This document shows positions 22,781 through 34,479 of a stretch of 64,000 nt of DNA, piece by piece. Source of the stretch: Sarcophilus harrisii (lineage: Eukaryota; Chordata; Mammalia; Dasyuromorphia; Dasyuridae); contig NC_045429.1 in the NCBI RefSeq assembly GCF_902635505.1, forward strand, positions 163,392,997 to 163,456,996. The letters run 5' to 3'. Position 1 is the stretch's first letter. Each line of letters begins with the position of its first letter. The notes beneath the pieces were generated by a model. That model was not told the DNA's origin. It saw nothing but the letters and a program-made list of their open reading frames with translations, and ran no database searches. The position numbers were made by a program, and so were the translations under genes.

Positions 22781-23240
22781 TGAAATGGACAAAAGACTGG
22801 CCCTCTCACCCCTTGGTCACGGGGCCTCAGGCTTATAGGAAAATGTTGCTTAAACTAAAGTAAGGGAAGCGTTATATTTAGACTGGGCCCTATCCCCCGG
22901 TTCATGAGACCCTAGATTTTCCAAGAAGCAGTTGAAGTCCCAGACTTTCCCAGAAGTGTGTGCCTAACAGAGTCAGGACAACATTGCAAAACATGTCGAT
23001 AGGTTCCGTTATGTGCTCACTCACATCCAGACATATCCCCATTGTAAACAAGAAACTGTGTCAGTGATTTCCGAAATCTGTAACTGCAAGGCTATACCAG
23101 GATGTGGCAAACACGCTTAAAAGTGTACCTTGCTAAAGATTTGGGGCTGATCTCCCCCCAGGAGTTTGTCCTAGTAGGGCAGTCACTGGCTGGCCAGTCA
23201 ATAAAGGATGCTTTAAATTATCTTCTGTCTGTCCATTTCA
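22781..23240 (+). mobile_element. Solo LTR fossil of an endogenous retrovirus
   Basis: A 460-bp GC-richer segment begins TGAAATGGACA and ends TGTCCATTTCA, a perfect 11-bp terminal inverted repeat. It is flanked by the 4-bp duplication AAGC (22777-22780 and 23241-23244). AATAAA at 23200-23205 marks the R region of a plus-strand LTR. The 4-bp duplication suggests a class I-like ERV, subfamily unknown. There is no internal region, so it is a solo LTR. The perfect termini and duplication suggest moderate age. Confidence 0.88.
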
Positions 23241-23389
23241 AAGCTACACAAATAAATGTGCATGTGATTTCAATTTAATTAAAAAAGAGAAAAGAGCATG
23301 ATCTCATAAAGAATTCCCTTCATGACTGTGAAAACAGATTTATTTAAAAAATAAATAAATAGGAAAAAAACAAGTGTCACAGAGAAAAT

Positions 23390-23585
23390 GAATTGCTAAA
23401 AATGAAGTCAGAAATACTTGCATTCAAACTGTACCTCTGATAATTGTTAGTTAAGTGAATATAAGCATATCATTTAATTTCTCTGAGCTTCAATGACTCT
23501 TCTAGTAAAATAGGGATAATACCTGTGATACTTCTAGGGTTATTACAAAACTCAAATGAGATAATAGGTGTTATGTAAATGTCAA
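23390..23585 (+). mobile_element. MIR SINE
   Basis: Diverged MIR with 'tcatttaatttctctgagcttcaatgactc', 'taaaatagggataata' and 'gggttattacaaaactcaaatgagat'. Confidence 0.65.
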
Positions 23586-24359
23586 TGTTAATATTAACAA
23601 ATCAATTAACATTAAATATATGGCAATACAAAAGAAATGTTATTAAGCCAAATTTACTCATTTTTATTTCTTCTTTTTTCTTTTCAATAACTTCTTATGA
23701 AGCTCTGCCCTGGGTGCTTGGGGACATTGCAAAGATAAATAAAATGGATCCTTTAATGTTTCACTAAGTATCCCCTTGTTTGCTGCCAACTAGGATAAAG
23801 TACAATGCTAATATGATTGCCTTTTTTTCTTTTTGTATTGTGTGTGTAAGCCTTGGAGTTTATGTCTCCCCCCCCCTTTTTTTTTTTTTTGCCAAAGTTG
23901 TCCTCTTGGGTGAACTTTAAAGAAGCACCTCTTTAGGGAGCTGGAGAAATCTCTCTACTCCTAGCACCTTGAGAATTGTTAAGGAATACTCTTCACAGTG
24001 GTAGTCCAAGAGAGAGAAGGAGACTCCCCAGAGACCCACAGCTAGAGGTATTTGAGTGATATCTAGTGTGAATATAATAACCTAGTTTAGAGGGGGCCCA
24101 ATCTCCATAAATCTGAGCCAGCAGGTATGTCAGTATCTTCATGAAGCCTCTCCCAAGGTAAGCAGTATGGAGAAAAGTGGAGTGAGACATCTTTTCAATG
24201 GTAAGGCATGAGTACATTTAATATAGTAGTGTTTCAAGTGAGCTCCAACTTGCAAATCATTGTGACTGAGTATATTTAAATGACAGTAAAATATTCACAA
24301 AACTAAATGCTGAGGGATTTACTTAGAAGATTGACACAGAAAGCAATCAGGCAAATTCA
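23586..24359. other. No recognised gene or repeat
   Basis: Includes a C/T homopolymer block at 23869-23890. The rest is unique-looking. Confidence 0.4.
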
Positions 24360-24364
24360 ATTTA

Positions 24365-24480
24365 AATATGCAAAAAATTTATTTTAAATATTATTTTATT
24401 TTCAGTTCCAAATTTTCTCTCCTACCTCTGCCCCTCACCACAATGAAAAAGAAGAAAAAACAACCACAAAAAGAATGCAT
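24365..24480 (-). mobile_element. Old L1 3'-terminal remnant
   Basis: Reverse complement of the ancient L1 3' end ('ttcagttccaaattttctctcctacc'). Confidence 0.5.
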
Positions 24481-24559
24481 TTAAAATAGCAATTTGAAAA
24501 ATTAAATCTCTTATAATTCCATCAATACATCAAGCAGGTGCTTAGCTTGGCACATGCAA

Positions 24560-24660
24560 TTACTTAATAAAATGAGAAAATATTTGAAAAATGCTTTGCA
24601 AACTTCAAACTGTATTTAAAGCTAGCTATTATTATTACTATTAATAATTTTGGTAATAAA
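24560..24660 (+). mobile_element. MIR SINE 3' remnant
   Basis: Shows the MIR end 'aaaatgctttgcaaacttcaaa' followed by 'agctattattattactatta'. Confidence 0.55.
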
Positions 24661-24984
24661 AATCGTTAGGATATATATATATACCATTAACTGACATATT
24701 AAAAAGATCCAGTGAATTTGAAGTCTCATAACTTTTTCTTTCTGATTGAACTGCTTTTCCCCAGGACAATATTATTTCATAAATTGATTCCTTATGTTAG
24801 TTTATTCACATATAATCATGATGAGATAATGTGATATGGGAGAAGGATTAGTAAAGAAAACAACAGCCACCCTACTCAGCAAGAGTTCCATAAAGGATTT
24901 CTAATTCATTTCTCATGTATAATTTAGATCACATTATTGAATTAATGCACTTAATTGTCATTTTTTATTTGAGGAAAATAGATA

Positions 24985-25145
24985 GTAGAAGATCAGAGCC
25001 CTGGAATCCATCTTAGAGGCCATATAAGCAAACCCCTTTATTTAGAGTTCAGGAAATTGAAGGCAAGGGAGATTACTGCCTGCCATGATTTCATGTCAAG
25101 TCATTATAACACAAGGATTTGGGTTCTAGTGTACAAATGTCAGAG
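24985..25145 (-). mobile_element. MIR/THER1-type SINE remnant
   Basis: Weak match to the reverse-oriented old SINE ('agatcagagccctggaatccatcttagag...aaacccctttattta'). Confidence 0.4.
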
Positions 25146-25269
25146 AAAGAACAGTTCTATCAAGAATTCTTATGTATCTTCAAATTAATGGAATTCTTTT
25201 AAAATGTATTTCTGTAACTAGTAAGTATATGTACACTATTAAAAATTTAAAACTAAATTTATTAAAGAA

Positions 25270-25480
25270 TTTGCAGAGCATAGTACACATGTCATCTTAT
25301 CTGATATTCACAATAATATTATGACATCAGTGCTGGTAATCATGCTCATTTTATGAATAAGAAAAGATAGGTTATGATTTTCCAAGCAGCATTCAACTAC
25401 ACAGTGTCGCAGGAGTGATTTGAATTGAGGTTTTTCTGATTTCAGGCCCAGGGCTCTTAACCATTATGCCACAATGGAAA
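25270..25480 (-). mobile_element. MIR-type SINE
   Basis: Reverse-oriented: 'cacaataatattatgac', 'attttatgaataagaaa' and the end 'ttttctgatttcaggcccagggctcttaaccattatgcca'. Confidence 0.65.
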
Positions 25481-25725
25481 CAATAGGGATGGGATAATAA
25501 CTCAGGTTTTTAGGTCACCTAAATGTTTATTAGGCATTTTTCCTTTTTTATTTCATTAACTCTATTTCAAAAAGGAGAAAACTATATTCTAGAGATGTTA
25601 CGATTTCTTTAAGATTAAACTCAGGATTGGGATTCTATGGCCAATATCAGTTATATAGTACTTTTTTTCCTCTTTTTTTTTTTTTTAAGAGAGAAAAGGT
25701 ATTTTCTTTCAAATGAGACAAATAG

Positions 25726-25815
25726 ATAATATATATATATATATGTACATTTATACACACACATATGTGTATAGAGATTGTGTACACACACATATATAAT
25801 ATACAATATATTTAG
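25726..25815. repeat. AT/CA-rich microsatellite
   Basis: ATATAT, ACACACATATGTGT and TATAATAT runs. Confidence 0.8.
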
Positions 25816-25894
25816 AATATATAGACATTATTCTTATATATATGTAGATATAAAGAACTAGCAGTATCTATAATAGAAAATTTCTGTCATAAGT

Positions 25895-26120
25895 GTTTCT
25901 AATAGCTGATATTTATACAACATTCTTAAATTTACAAAGTACTTTCAGTATATTATTTCACTGAGTACTTAAGACAAATCTGTGCTATTATTATTCCCAT
26001 TTTACAAATCAGAAAACTGAGCTTAGAGAGGTGAAATTTCTTGCTCATAGTCACACAGATAGGAACAGTCAGAAGCAGCATCACAATCCTGGTATTCATC
26101 ATTTTAAGTCTAGTATTCTA
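25895..26120 (-). mobile_element. MIR-type SINE
   Basis: Reverse-oriented: 'tttacaaagtactttcagtatattatttcactga', 'attattcccattttacaaatcagaaaactgagc', 'catagtcacacagatagga'. Confidence 0.7.
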
Positions 26121-26184
26121 TACATCATATTGATCTTGTCCTCTCTCATTCTGTTAAGCTACTATCCTCTTTGTACAACTTTTA

Positions 26185-26444
26185 TTTTTATTTATTTATT
26201 TATTTTTTTTAATTTAATAGCCTTCTATTTACAGGATATATACATGGGTAACTTTACAGGATTAACAATTGCCAAACCTCTTGTTCCAATTTTTCACCTC
26301 TTCCCCCCCCCCACCCCCTCCCCTAGATGGCAGGATGACCAGTAGATGTTAAATATATTAAAATATAACTTAGATACACAATAAGTATACATGACCAAAA
26401 CATTATTTTGCTGTACAAAAAGAATCAGATTCTGAATTATTGTT
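26185..26444 (-). mobile_element. 5'-truncated L1 insertion with perfect TSD
   Basis: About 260 bp of antisense L1 3'UTR flanked by the perfect 14-bp duplication ttgtacaactttta (26171-26184 and 26445-26458). It is the same young subfamily as 1981-2617 and 63447-64000. Confidence 0.92.
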
Positions 26445-26885
26445 TTGTACAACTTTTAAATATGGAAACCCTGGAGAGAGATTCTAATGGTCATAAAATC
26501 ACATTTTATCAAAACAAGAACAATAAAGGTTTTCAAGATGAAACTTAAAGCTCAAAGGGGAAATTGCAAATAAAGGCTAAGCATCTTCTTTTGTAAGAAT
26601 CAACTTAATTCAGGAATTTATCATGTTTGTAAAACTTAATTTGTCTCACTTTCTCAATGGGGGGAAAGGAAAGGAGGTGAAAATACAATAAAATTGAAAA
26701 AAAAGTAATAAATTACTTGAGTGATAGTTTCAGTAAAGTTTCTAGGAAGCTTTTTAGAAAAATGAATAAATAGAAAATAAAAGAAAGAAAAGAAAAAGCA
26801 TTTCAGGAAAACTACTAAAGAAAATTAGAAAAAATAAGACAAGAGGTCATTCTAATTTCTTTTATGAAACCTTATTCCAAATCAG

Positions 26886-27075
26886 CTAGGAGAGACAGAG
26901 AGAGAAATTCAGATATAGACAGAGAGACAGAGATAGAGGCATGAAGAGATAGATATACACAGAGAGAACAGAGACCAAGACCGAGACACAGACACACTCA
27001 CAGATAGGGACACAGAAACAGAAAGAGACAAATAGAAACAGAGAAGCAGAGAGATAGCAACACAGACAGAAGTAC
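26886..27075. repeat. Purine-rich GAGACA/GATAGA low-complexity tract
   Basis: About 190 bp of imperfect AGACAGAGA / ACACAGA repeats with few T residues on the plus strand. Confidence 0.85.
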
Positions 27076-27189
27076 TTAGAGTCAATGGCCTCTCAGATTA
27101 TTTTCAATTTTAAATATCCAATTTATAAATTTCTTTGCATCTCAATTTGCTCATATGTAAATTGAGGATAATAATTTCTGTAGGAAGTT

Positions 27190-27330
27190 AGGGCAGGGGA
27201 TAAAGTGCTACCTTATCAGTCACAAAGACCTGGGTGATAATTGACTGACAAATATTGGCTGAGTGACCCTAGGAAAGTGGGTCAAATTCTCAGTGAACCA
27301 CACAGGCAATGTTTTAAGACTGTAAGTTAT
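27190..27330 (+). mobile_element. tRNA-SINE remnant
   Basis: Contains 'agggcaggggataaagtgctaccttatcagtcacaaagacctggg' and 'gctgagtgaccctaggaaa', a diverged head and core of the marsupial tRNA-SINE. Confidence 0.6.
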
Positions 27331-27528
27331 AGAAAAAAATAGAAAAGTTATTTTTCAGGAGGATTTCCTTACAAGAAACTTTTTATACTGATGAGACCAC
27401 AGATATGGTCAACAACAATAACAACAAAAATAAACAAATTCTTCAGAGTAAACTTTCTGACTCAGTTCATTCTGCACCACCTCCAAATCTTTAGATTGTC
27501 ATTTATTATTGGTAAACTGGGATAGCAG

Positions 27529-27598
27529 GGCATGTGTGCATGCATGCATGAGTGTGTGTATGTGTATGTATGTGTGTGTGTGTGTGTGTGTGTGTATA
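27529..27598. repeat. (TG)n microsatellite
   Basis: GCATGCATG and a TG run ending at about 27596. Confidence 0.9.
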
Positions 27599-29331
27599 GA
27601 GTCTGAAAAATAGAATTACTTGGAACACATGGAAAGAAAATTTAATGTGAAAATAAACATTTAAGTTTGAGCAGAAAGAGAGCCCTATGTTCTATATAGT
27701 TCAGTGTTGAGGTCTGTTTTTTTTTTAAGATATTATTTATGAACACACAGAAAAGTCTCTGTCATTTAATTGCCTATTAATTGTGAACTAGATTTTATTA
27801 AACTTTCTGTAAGTAGAATAATGAAGGTTGGCTGATACCACTGTAGGTCCTGGGTCAGCATGTGAATACTGGTGACCTATTCCACAATGCAGTGTCTCAC
27901 TTCTTAGTATCATTGATTCTGTTGGTTGGCAAATTAAATGCAAAGCAAGTAATGAAATTCTTCAGGGAATTCTCTCAGGGAACCTGGTTGGTTATTAGAC
28001 AGTGGTTGCTCACAAGTTAAGGTGTGGTCCAGTGGGTGATTTTCACTGAAAATCAAAGAATGAGGAAACACAGAACATAAAACTTCTAGGATAGATGTAA
28101 AAGAAATGACTTTATATTATCAAGAAACCCAGGCTTATCTGGGAAATCTGGTGAAAGTACTCAGTGAGGTGCTAGTTCCCCCCACAGAGGGATTCATAAT
28201 AAAATTATATCTCTCTGCAAGATGACTCAATAACAAATTTTTTTCTGGGTCTTTGATAGCCTAGGTAAAGCTGAAGTGTGGTGTTCTGGGTATGAATTCT
28301 AACAACTGCTACTGAAAGACTCCATAGTCACCAGTACTTAGCGATGGTGAGATAGTGCTGATTGGCTCAAATGACAGGTGAGGATCCATCATGGCCTACA
28401 GCTTACTAGACTCCATATTATTCACTGATGTCTGCTTGGTCTGAGGAGCTAGGATGTTAGCTGGTAAGTTCCTGTGCAAATAGAGAATAGAATAATCATG
28501 TGTGCCAACCTTGGAAGACAGATATAAAATTGAATGACCAGAGACAACTGGCAGTGTCTGTGACTTAAAAAGAGTTAAAGATAGGACTGTAACATCATCA
28601 AAAGGGACCAATGTAAAGCAAAGTCCAAAAATGAGGCTCTCACAGTTTTGTACTAAGATAAAGCACACCTGGTATTAACCTTGACAAATCTCTTTGCTTT
28701 ACATCTAGGCATACTTTAGCTTCCTCTCAATCCCATGATTCTTACGACTGCCTCCTTTTTTATTGTTCTTGACAATGTCCAACTAAATATGATGGGGGAC
28801 TCCTGAAATCATCTTATTTCAAGGATAGTGGTTTGTATCCTAAAATAGATGGGGAATGGAATAGTAAAATCTACCTAAAAGGCAATAAGAATAAAAACTT
28901 CTAGATGCCAAATTTGTTAACAATGAAATTCTTAGAAACTGAGGAAAATAGACATTTTTTTGCTTATTTTATTTACCTTAGTTCTGAAAATGAAAATCTG
29001 ATATCTAGCTGTCAAGGGATTTAAGCAATCAACTTTATATTTGACAGGTTTTTCCTCACTTTTTAACAATTTGATTTTTATCTTAAAAAAACTTACTCTA
29101 TTTTGCATCATTACAGTACCATATTTCTTTCAGACTTCTAAGTTTTCAAAGCAAGAAGTTCCAAAGGACAAGAACACCATTAGATTTTGCCTGACTAATT
29201 TATTAGTTCTTCTTAAAAATTCACTTTTTAAAAAGTCTTGATTACCTAACCATCTTATTCTTTCATACTCCACAACTCTATATTCTTCAGAAGGCAATAG
29301 CTTAAAGTTATTTGCTAATATTAGAATCATG
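27599..29331. other. 1.7 kb with no recognised repeat or gene
   Basis: Unlike its surroundings, this interval shows no SINE, LINE or LTR that I can name. An open frame on the minus strand (28396-28668) is short and unlike any family I know. Part may be old unannotated repeat. Confidence 0.4.
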
Positions 29332-29600
29332 GGCAGTTTACAGGTAGTGCAGTAAAGTATCAGGCCTAGAGTTAAGAAAACTTCCTGAGTTCCTCTCTGA
29401 TTTTAGACACTAATTGTGTGACCCTGGAGATACTAACTGTGTGACTCTGGGCAAGTCACTTACTCTGTTTGACTCAGTTTCTTTATCTGTAAAATGAACT
29501 GGAAAAGGAAATGGCAAACCAGTCCAGTTCTTTGTCAAGAAAACCCCAAATGGAGTCACAAAGAGTTGGACAAAGCTGAAACAATTGAACAGTAACAACT
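29332..29600 (+). mobile_element. MAR1-type marsupial SINE
   Basis: Full element with core 'gactctgggcaagtcactta' and tail 'aaatgaactggaaaaggaaatggcaaacca', 'tttgtcaagaaaaccccaaatgg', 'gagtcacaaagagttggac'. The 'actaa(t/c)tgtgtgac(c/t)ctgg' block occurs twice (29411-29430 and 29434-29451), an internal small duplication. Confidence 0.85.
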
Positions 29601-29639
29601 GGAGTCATGGGTCTTTTGACAATTTTTAAGACATTGAGA

Positions 29640-32475
29640 TACCTATCTTTCACAAACTATTCTTAAAAACTGAGAAAGAAAGCAATCTATTAAGACTACT
29701 TATTTATGCAAGAATATAGATTTAATATACAAACTAGGGAAGGATAAATCACAGAAGAATATAAATCAATATCATTAATGAACATCAATTCAAAATTAAA
29801 AAAAAAAAGTTAAACTAACTAGAGCAATTCATCCAAGAAATAGTTATGAGCAAGTTGGATTTGTACTAGAGATTCAAAAATCATTCAACAATAGGGAAGC
29901 AATCAATATAGTAAATCATAATAAAAATAAAAGTATCCTAAGCACATGATTATCTCAATTGCAAAAAAAATACTTTGATAAAGCACAGTTATTTATGCTA
30001 AAATATCTGCAAAATAGAGACATATTGGAATCTCTATAATATCATAAACATTTTATTTAAAATCAAAATATCACATACAATGGAGATACATTGGAAATAT
30101 TCCTAACAAATTCAGCAATAAAGCAAGGATGCCTACTCTCCCTACTAATTTTTGATGTAGTTCTGGAATTGCTAACAATATCAATAAAAGGCATACATAT
30201 AAGTAAAGAGGAGATAAGGTTTTCCTATTTATTCTTGACATGATCATTTTAAAAAACACAGTGACTATACTGAGACAATTTTTTTTTAGCAACATGACAG
30301 TTTACAAAATAAATCCACAAAAATAACAGCATTTATATGTAATGATACAATCTAATAGACTGTTATATAAAGTTAAATTACAAATAAGTGAAAAAATCAT
30401 AGTACTTAGGGATCAATGTCACAAAACATAGAAGATGCTTATATTGTTTCAATTGCAAAGTTCTTCTTAAATATAAAGAACAATTTAAATTGGTGGAGGA
30501 ATATTCAGTCCTTATGACTGGACTGTGCCAATGTAATAAAAATGAAAGTACTAACAAAATTAATTTAGAGCCTTATTGCTAGGTAAAACTCTCAAAATAA
30601 TTCTTTATAGCTAAAATGTCAAACATGCTGACTACAAACTTTATGCCACCCACAATACTCCCAAGAACTTCCCAAATCAAATTAAAATAAAATTGAGAAA
30701 TGTTTAACAAAATAAATTTAAATATAAACACAAATAATATTAACACTAAGTAAATATGTGCTCTATAGGGATCCTTGTGTATGGAGTTTATATTTGAGTT
30801 TGACATCACTGCCTTATAGAACATGATCAATCAAAATTTGTTTGAAGAAATTTTAAAAATCTAGAATAAAAAGGAAAATAATGAAAAGAGAAAGGGACAA
30901 AGGGAGAACAGCACTTCCAGATGTCAATCTATGTTATAAAGCATTAGTCATAAAAATCACTTAACATTGGTTTGAAAATAGAGAAGTAGACAAAGGAAAA
31001 TCAAAGTAAATGAAATGCATTAATGGTGTTTGATAAACTAGAAAATAAATTACTTGGGAAAGAACTCTTTATTTGATAAAGAATTGTTAAAAAAAAACTG
31101 GAAAGTACTTTGGCAGTTATATAGACTTAGAATAACTTCCTGACCACATTCCAAAATAAATTCTAGATTGATATGTGACCTTGATATTAGGGATCATATC
31201 ATGAAAATATTTAGGGGAAAAAGCTGGTAGAAAGAAATATTTCCATATGTTCAAGAAGTGGAAAGAACCAAATACAAAAGAGAAAATTTTGATTACACAA
31301 AACTGAAAAAATTCTTGCATAAACAAAATTAATGTATCTAAAATAAAAAGGAAAGCCATTGAATGGAAATAATATCTTTGTATCAAATATCTCTGACAAG
31401 CCTTTGTTATCCAAAATATGTAGACAATTTACGGGCATATATGTATCCACATCTCTTTGTCTTTACTTATCTGTCTGTATGTATCATTTCTATTTTTCTC
31501 TGTTTCTCCATATATACACATACATACATACATACATATTGCTAAATGCCAGCATATAAAAGTTAAGTGGTCAGTGCATATGAACTACTTAATCTTAAAA
31601 AAAAAAAACTGAAAACTATTAAGAATAAAATGAAAGAAATTTCCAAATAACTAATAATAAATGAAATAAAAATCAAAACAACCATGAGTTTTCACCTTAT
31701 ACCCAGGAAAGATTTTAAAAGATGGGGATATTCAATATTAGAAGAGTTGCAGAAAAAGTCATTGATTACAATGGTTGATAATGGTATGAATCGGTATAAC
31801 CATTGAAAAAAGTTTGGAATTATATGAATAAAATTATTAAAATGGTCAATCTACTTATCCCATAGATTGTATTACTATCATTATGCCCAAACAGATCACT
31901 AATAAGAAGAAAATACCCATATATAGCAAAACAATTATAGGAACATTTTTTGTAGCATTAATGATTTAGAAATAAAGCAAGCATATATTAATAGGGAATA
32001 GATAAAGAAACCATAAATGCATAAATGCAATAAAATATTATTATGCTATAAGACATGACAAATATGATTACAGAGAAGCATGCAAAGAATTACATTAATT
32101 GACGCCAAGTTAATTAGGCAGTCAAGAAAACGGCATAAATAGCAATGACAACAATGTAAATGGAAAGAACAAGCACCACAAAGCAATCAGATTCAATGTT
32201 GTGAAATTACCAAACAAAACAAAACAAAACAAAACATGGTCTCAAAGATAAGATACGAGGAAATACCTCTACTTATTTATAAAAAAAGGAAATTCATGAA
32301 TATAACATAATAGATCTATTTTCAGTCTTTTTCTATGATTATTTTTCTGGTTTTCTCTTCTTTTTCTTTAAAGTTTTTGTTGTTGTTATATAATATCCCT
32401 GTCTGGGAAGAATGAAGGGTAAGATAATAGAATAAATTTTGTTAATATGCAAAATAAAAGCTAATGATAAAAGTT
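29640..32475 (+). mobile_element. Old, highly decayed L1-like LINE
   Basis: RT-like blocks occur at about 29820-30330 ('HEQVGFVLEIQKSF'-like, then a catalytic-region remnant), C-terminal blocks at 31060-31420, and a 3' part at about 31600-32470. It diverges from the younger L1 copies and belongs to a different subfamily. No functional frame remains. Confidence 0.65.
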
Positions 32476-32509
32476 ATTTTAAAATGCTAGAATACAGTAT
32501 TGGGGGAAA

Positions 32510-32720
32510 GTAAGTTAAATCAATCAATAAACAAGCACTTCTTACATTTCTACTTTGTACCAGATTCAAAGTATAAAGGCATAAATAAAAGATATTCTGT
32601 TTGTAAAGAGTTCAAATTCTATTGGGAAAATAATATCTACACATATAAATTTATATATCAATATATATTAAAAATAAAAGGTAACTTGGGAGAGAAAAGT
32701 TTTAAAAAGCTAGGGTAATT
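32510..32720 (+). mobile_element. L2-type repeat remnant
   Basis: Reads 'caatcaataaacaagcacttcttacatttctactttgtaccag', then 'tttgtaaagagttcaaattctattggg', matching the dispersed 'tactatgtgccag' repeat. Confidence 0.5.
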
Positions 32721-33180
32721 GGGAAAGGTCTATAGGAAGTAGTTTTTAAAAGTTTATATAAAATATATACAGTAAAAATACAAGGTAATTTAAAGGAGCA
32801 AAGTTTTAGAAGCTAGAGGAGATGTCTCCTGTAAGAAGTATGATTAAGGTGAGTTTTAAAGAAAGGAAAGGATTGTAAAAGGTAAAAGTAAAGAAAGAAT
32901 GCATTTCCAGGCATATTTATGCAAATTTATGGAAATACGAGCTGAAATGGCATTAAAGGAGCTTCATCTTTCTGAAGAACTCTAAATGGATATTCTAAAA
33001 TATGATCTGGATAATTATTGTTATTCACCTGCCAGAATTATCCAGGTAGTTGTAAACTGTATAACTAGTGTTGTATTTGACTGTCATTTGGAAGATGATT
33101 ATTCTGGTAGATAGTATAGATCAAATGGGCTGTACGCCTACAATATTCTCAACTATTTTCAAATAAATGTAATGGTTTTT
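32721..33180. other. TAAR4 5' flank, no clear repeat
   Basis: AT-rich DNA without a named repeat. The gene's promoter or first non-coding exon may lie here; no core promoter motif is clear. Confidence 0.35.
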
Positions 33181-33221
33181 TCTTTCTACCTTCCCTCACC
33201 TTGACCCTTTCTCCCCCTCAG
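33180..33221 (+). promoter_or_regulatory. Strong 3' splice acceptor 52 bp before TAAR4 ATG
   Basis: A nearly pure pyrimidine tract (33180-33219, about 40 nt with few purines) ends in CAG at 33219-33221. This is a near-ideal mammalian acceptor and would join an upstream non-coding exon to the coding exon, leaving 52 nt of 5'UTR before the ATG. Spliced non-coding 5' exons are known for mouse olfactory Taar genes. The donor exon was not identified. Confidence 0.65.
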
Positions 33222-33273
33222 AAATAGAAGACCTGCTGAAGTTTTGAAAAGGAGACTCCTTAGGACTTGGACA

Positions 33274-34311
33274 ATGAATTCTCCTGACCTCTCGAACCCA
33301 CCAGAGGTGCAATATTGCTTTAACTTTGTTAACAATTCTTGCCCTAGACATGTAAGGCCATCAATTAGTGTTTGGGTGATGTATATGGTCATGATAGGTG
33401 CCATAGTGCTGACAATGCTTGGAAATTTGGTAGTCATCATCTCCATCTCTCACTTCAAGCAGCTCCACTCTCCCACCAACTTCCTCATCCTCTCCATGGC
33501 AACAACAGATTTTTTACTCAGTTGTGTAGTGATGCCTTTCAGCATGATCAGATCCATTGAGGCCTGCTGGTATTTTGGAAGACTTTTTTGTAGAGTGCAC
33601 AGTTGTTGTGACATCATGCTTTGCACCACTTCCATTTTCCATCTGTGTTTCGTCTCAGTGGACCGCTACTATGCAGTGTGTGACCCCTTACATTATGTCA
33701 CCAAAATCACCGTCCCAGTGATCCAGATCTTTTTGTTTATCAGTTGGTCTATCCCAATCTTCTTTGCTTTTGGCCTTGTATTCTCAGAGTTAAACATCAT
33801 TGGTGCTGAAGAGTTTGTGGAAGCAATTGATTGTGAGGGTCTATGTGCATTGATATTTAACAAACTCTGGGGAGTTCTGGCCTCTTTCATTGCCTTCTTT
33901 TGTCCTGGTACAGTAATGGTTGGTATTTACATACATATATTTTCTGTAGCTAGGAAACATGCCAAACAGATAGATACCGTTCCAAATTTGAAGGGTGGAG
34001 AAGTCAAAATAAAAGCCTCATCTAAGAAAGAAAATAAAGCCACAAAGACTTTGAGTATAGTCATGGGGGTGTTTGTGTTGTGCTGGCTGCCATTTTTTGT
34101 CCTCACCATCACAGATCCTTTCATTAATTTCACCACCCCTGAGGATCTGTACAATGTCTTCCTCTGGTTGGGCTACTTCAATTCCACCTTCAATCCCATC
34201 ATTTATGGGATGTTTTATCCTTGGTTTCGTAAGGCATTTAAAATGATTGTGACTGGAATGATCTTCCACCCAGATTCTTCTACCCTCAGTTTATTCCCTG
34301 CACATGCTTAG
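33274..34311 (+). CDS. TAAR4: Trace amine-associated receptor 4
   Basis: Intact single-exon GPCR of 345 aa, similar from end to end to mouse Taar4 ('MN.PD....PEVQ.CF' start, 'DSST.SL.PAH' end). The ATG at 33274 (acaATGa) is chosen; the frame is open further upstream, but only to a TTG and into the likely intron. There is an N-glycosylation site N20-N-S and N-terminal Cys15/Cys23. TMs lie at about 33-59, 68-92, 106-129, 149-170, 195-224, 256-280 and 289-313. Cys106 (3.25) pairs with an ECL2 cysteine (187 or 191). The amine pocket has Asp113 (3.32) and Tyr301 (7.43). DRY is at 130-132, CWLP at 270-273, NPIIY at 307-311 and the TAAR TM7 signature at 303-318. Mouse TAAR4 detects 2-phenylethylamine, a carnivore-urine odour. 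Human TAAR4 is a pseudogene. It lies in tandem between TAAR3 and TAAR5. Confidence 0.97.
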   Translation: MNSPDLSNPPEVQYCFNFVNNSCPRHVRPSISVWVMYMVMIGAIVLTMLGNLVVIISISHFKQLHSPTNFLILSMATTDFLLSCVVMPFSMIRSIEACWYFGRLFCRVHSCCDIMLCTTSIFHLCFVSVDRYYAVCDPLHYVTKITVPVIQIFLFISWSIPIFFAFGLVFSELNIIGAEEFVEAIDCEGLCALIFNKLWGVLASFIAFFCPGTVMVGIYIHIFSVARKHAKQIDTVPNLKGGEVKIKASSKKENKATKTLSIVMGVFVLCWLPFFVLTITDPFINFTTPEDLYNVFLWLGYFNSTFNPIIYGMFYPWFRKAFKMIVTGMIFHPDSSTLSLFPAHA

Positions 34312-34479
34312 GTATTGCACAAATTTTTTCCCATGATTCTTCTCTGAAGAGGATCATTGCTCCTTGTATATGGAGGAACAGAATATATGCCCACTACTCT
34401 GTCTCAATCTAGGAGTCAATAATTATCTATCATGTGCCTTTAGAAAATGCTGTTTAGTAGCTCAGCAACACTATAGCTA

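Noticed and set aside
28396-28668. 90-aa minus-strand open frame as a gene
   Set aside because: No recognised family, no splice or promoter context, and length within chance expectation.
33244-33273. A longer TAAR4 N-terminus starting at TTG (10 extra codons)
   Set aside because: TTG starts are not expected in a mammalian receptor, and mouse Taar4 begins at the equivalent of the ATG at 33274.
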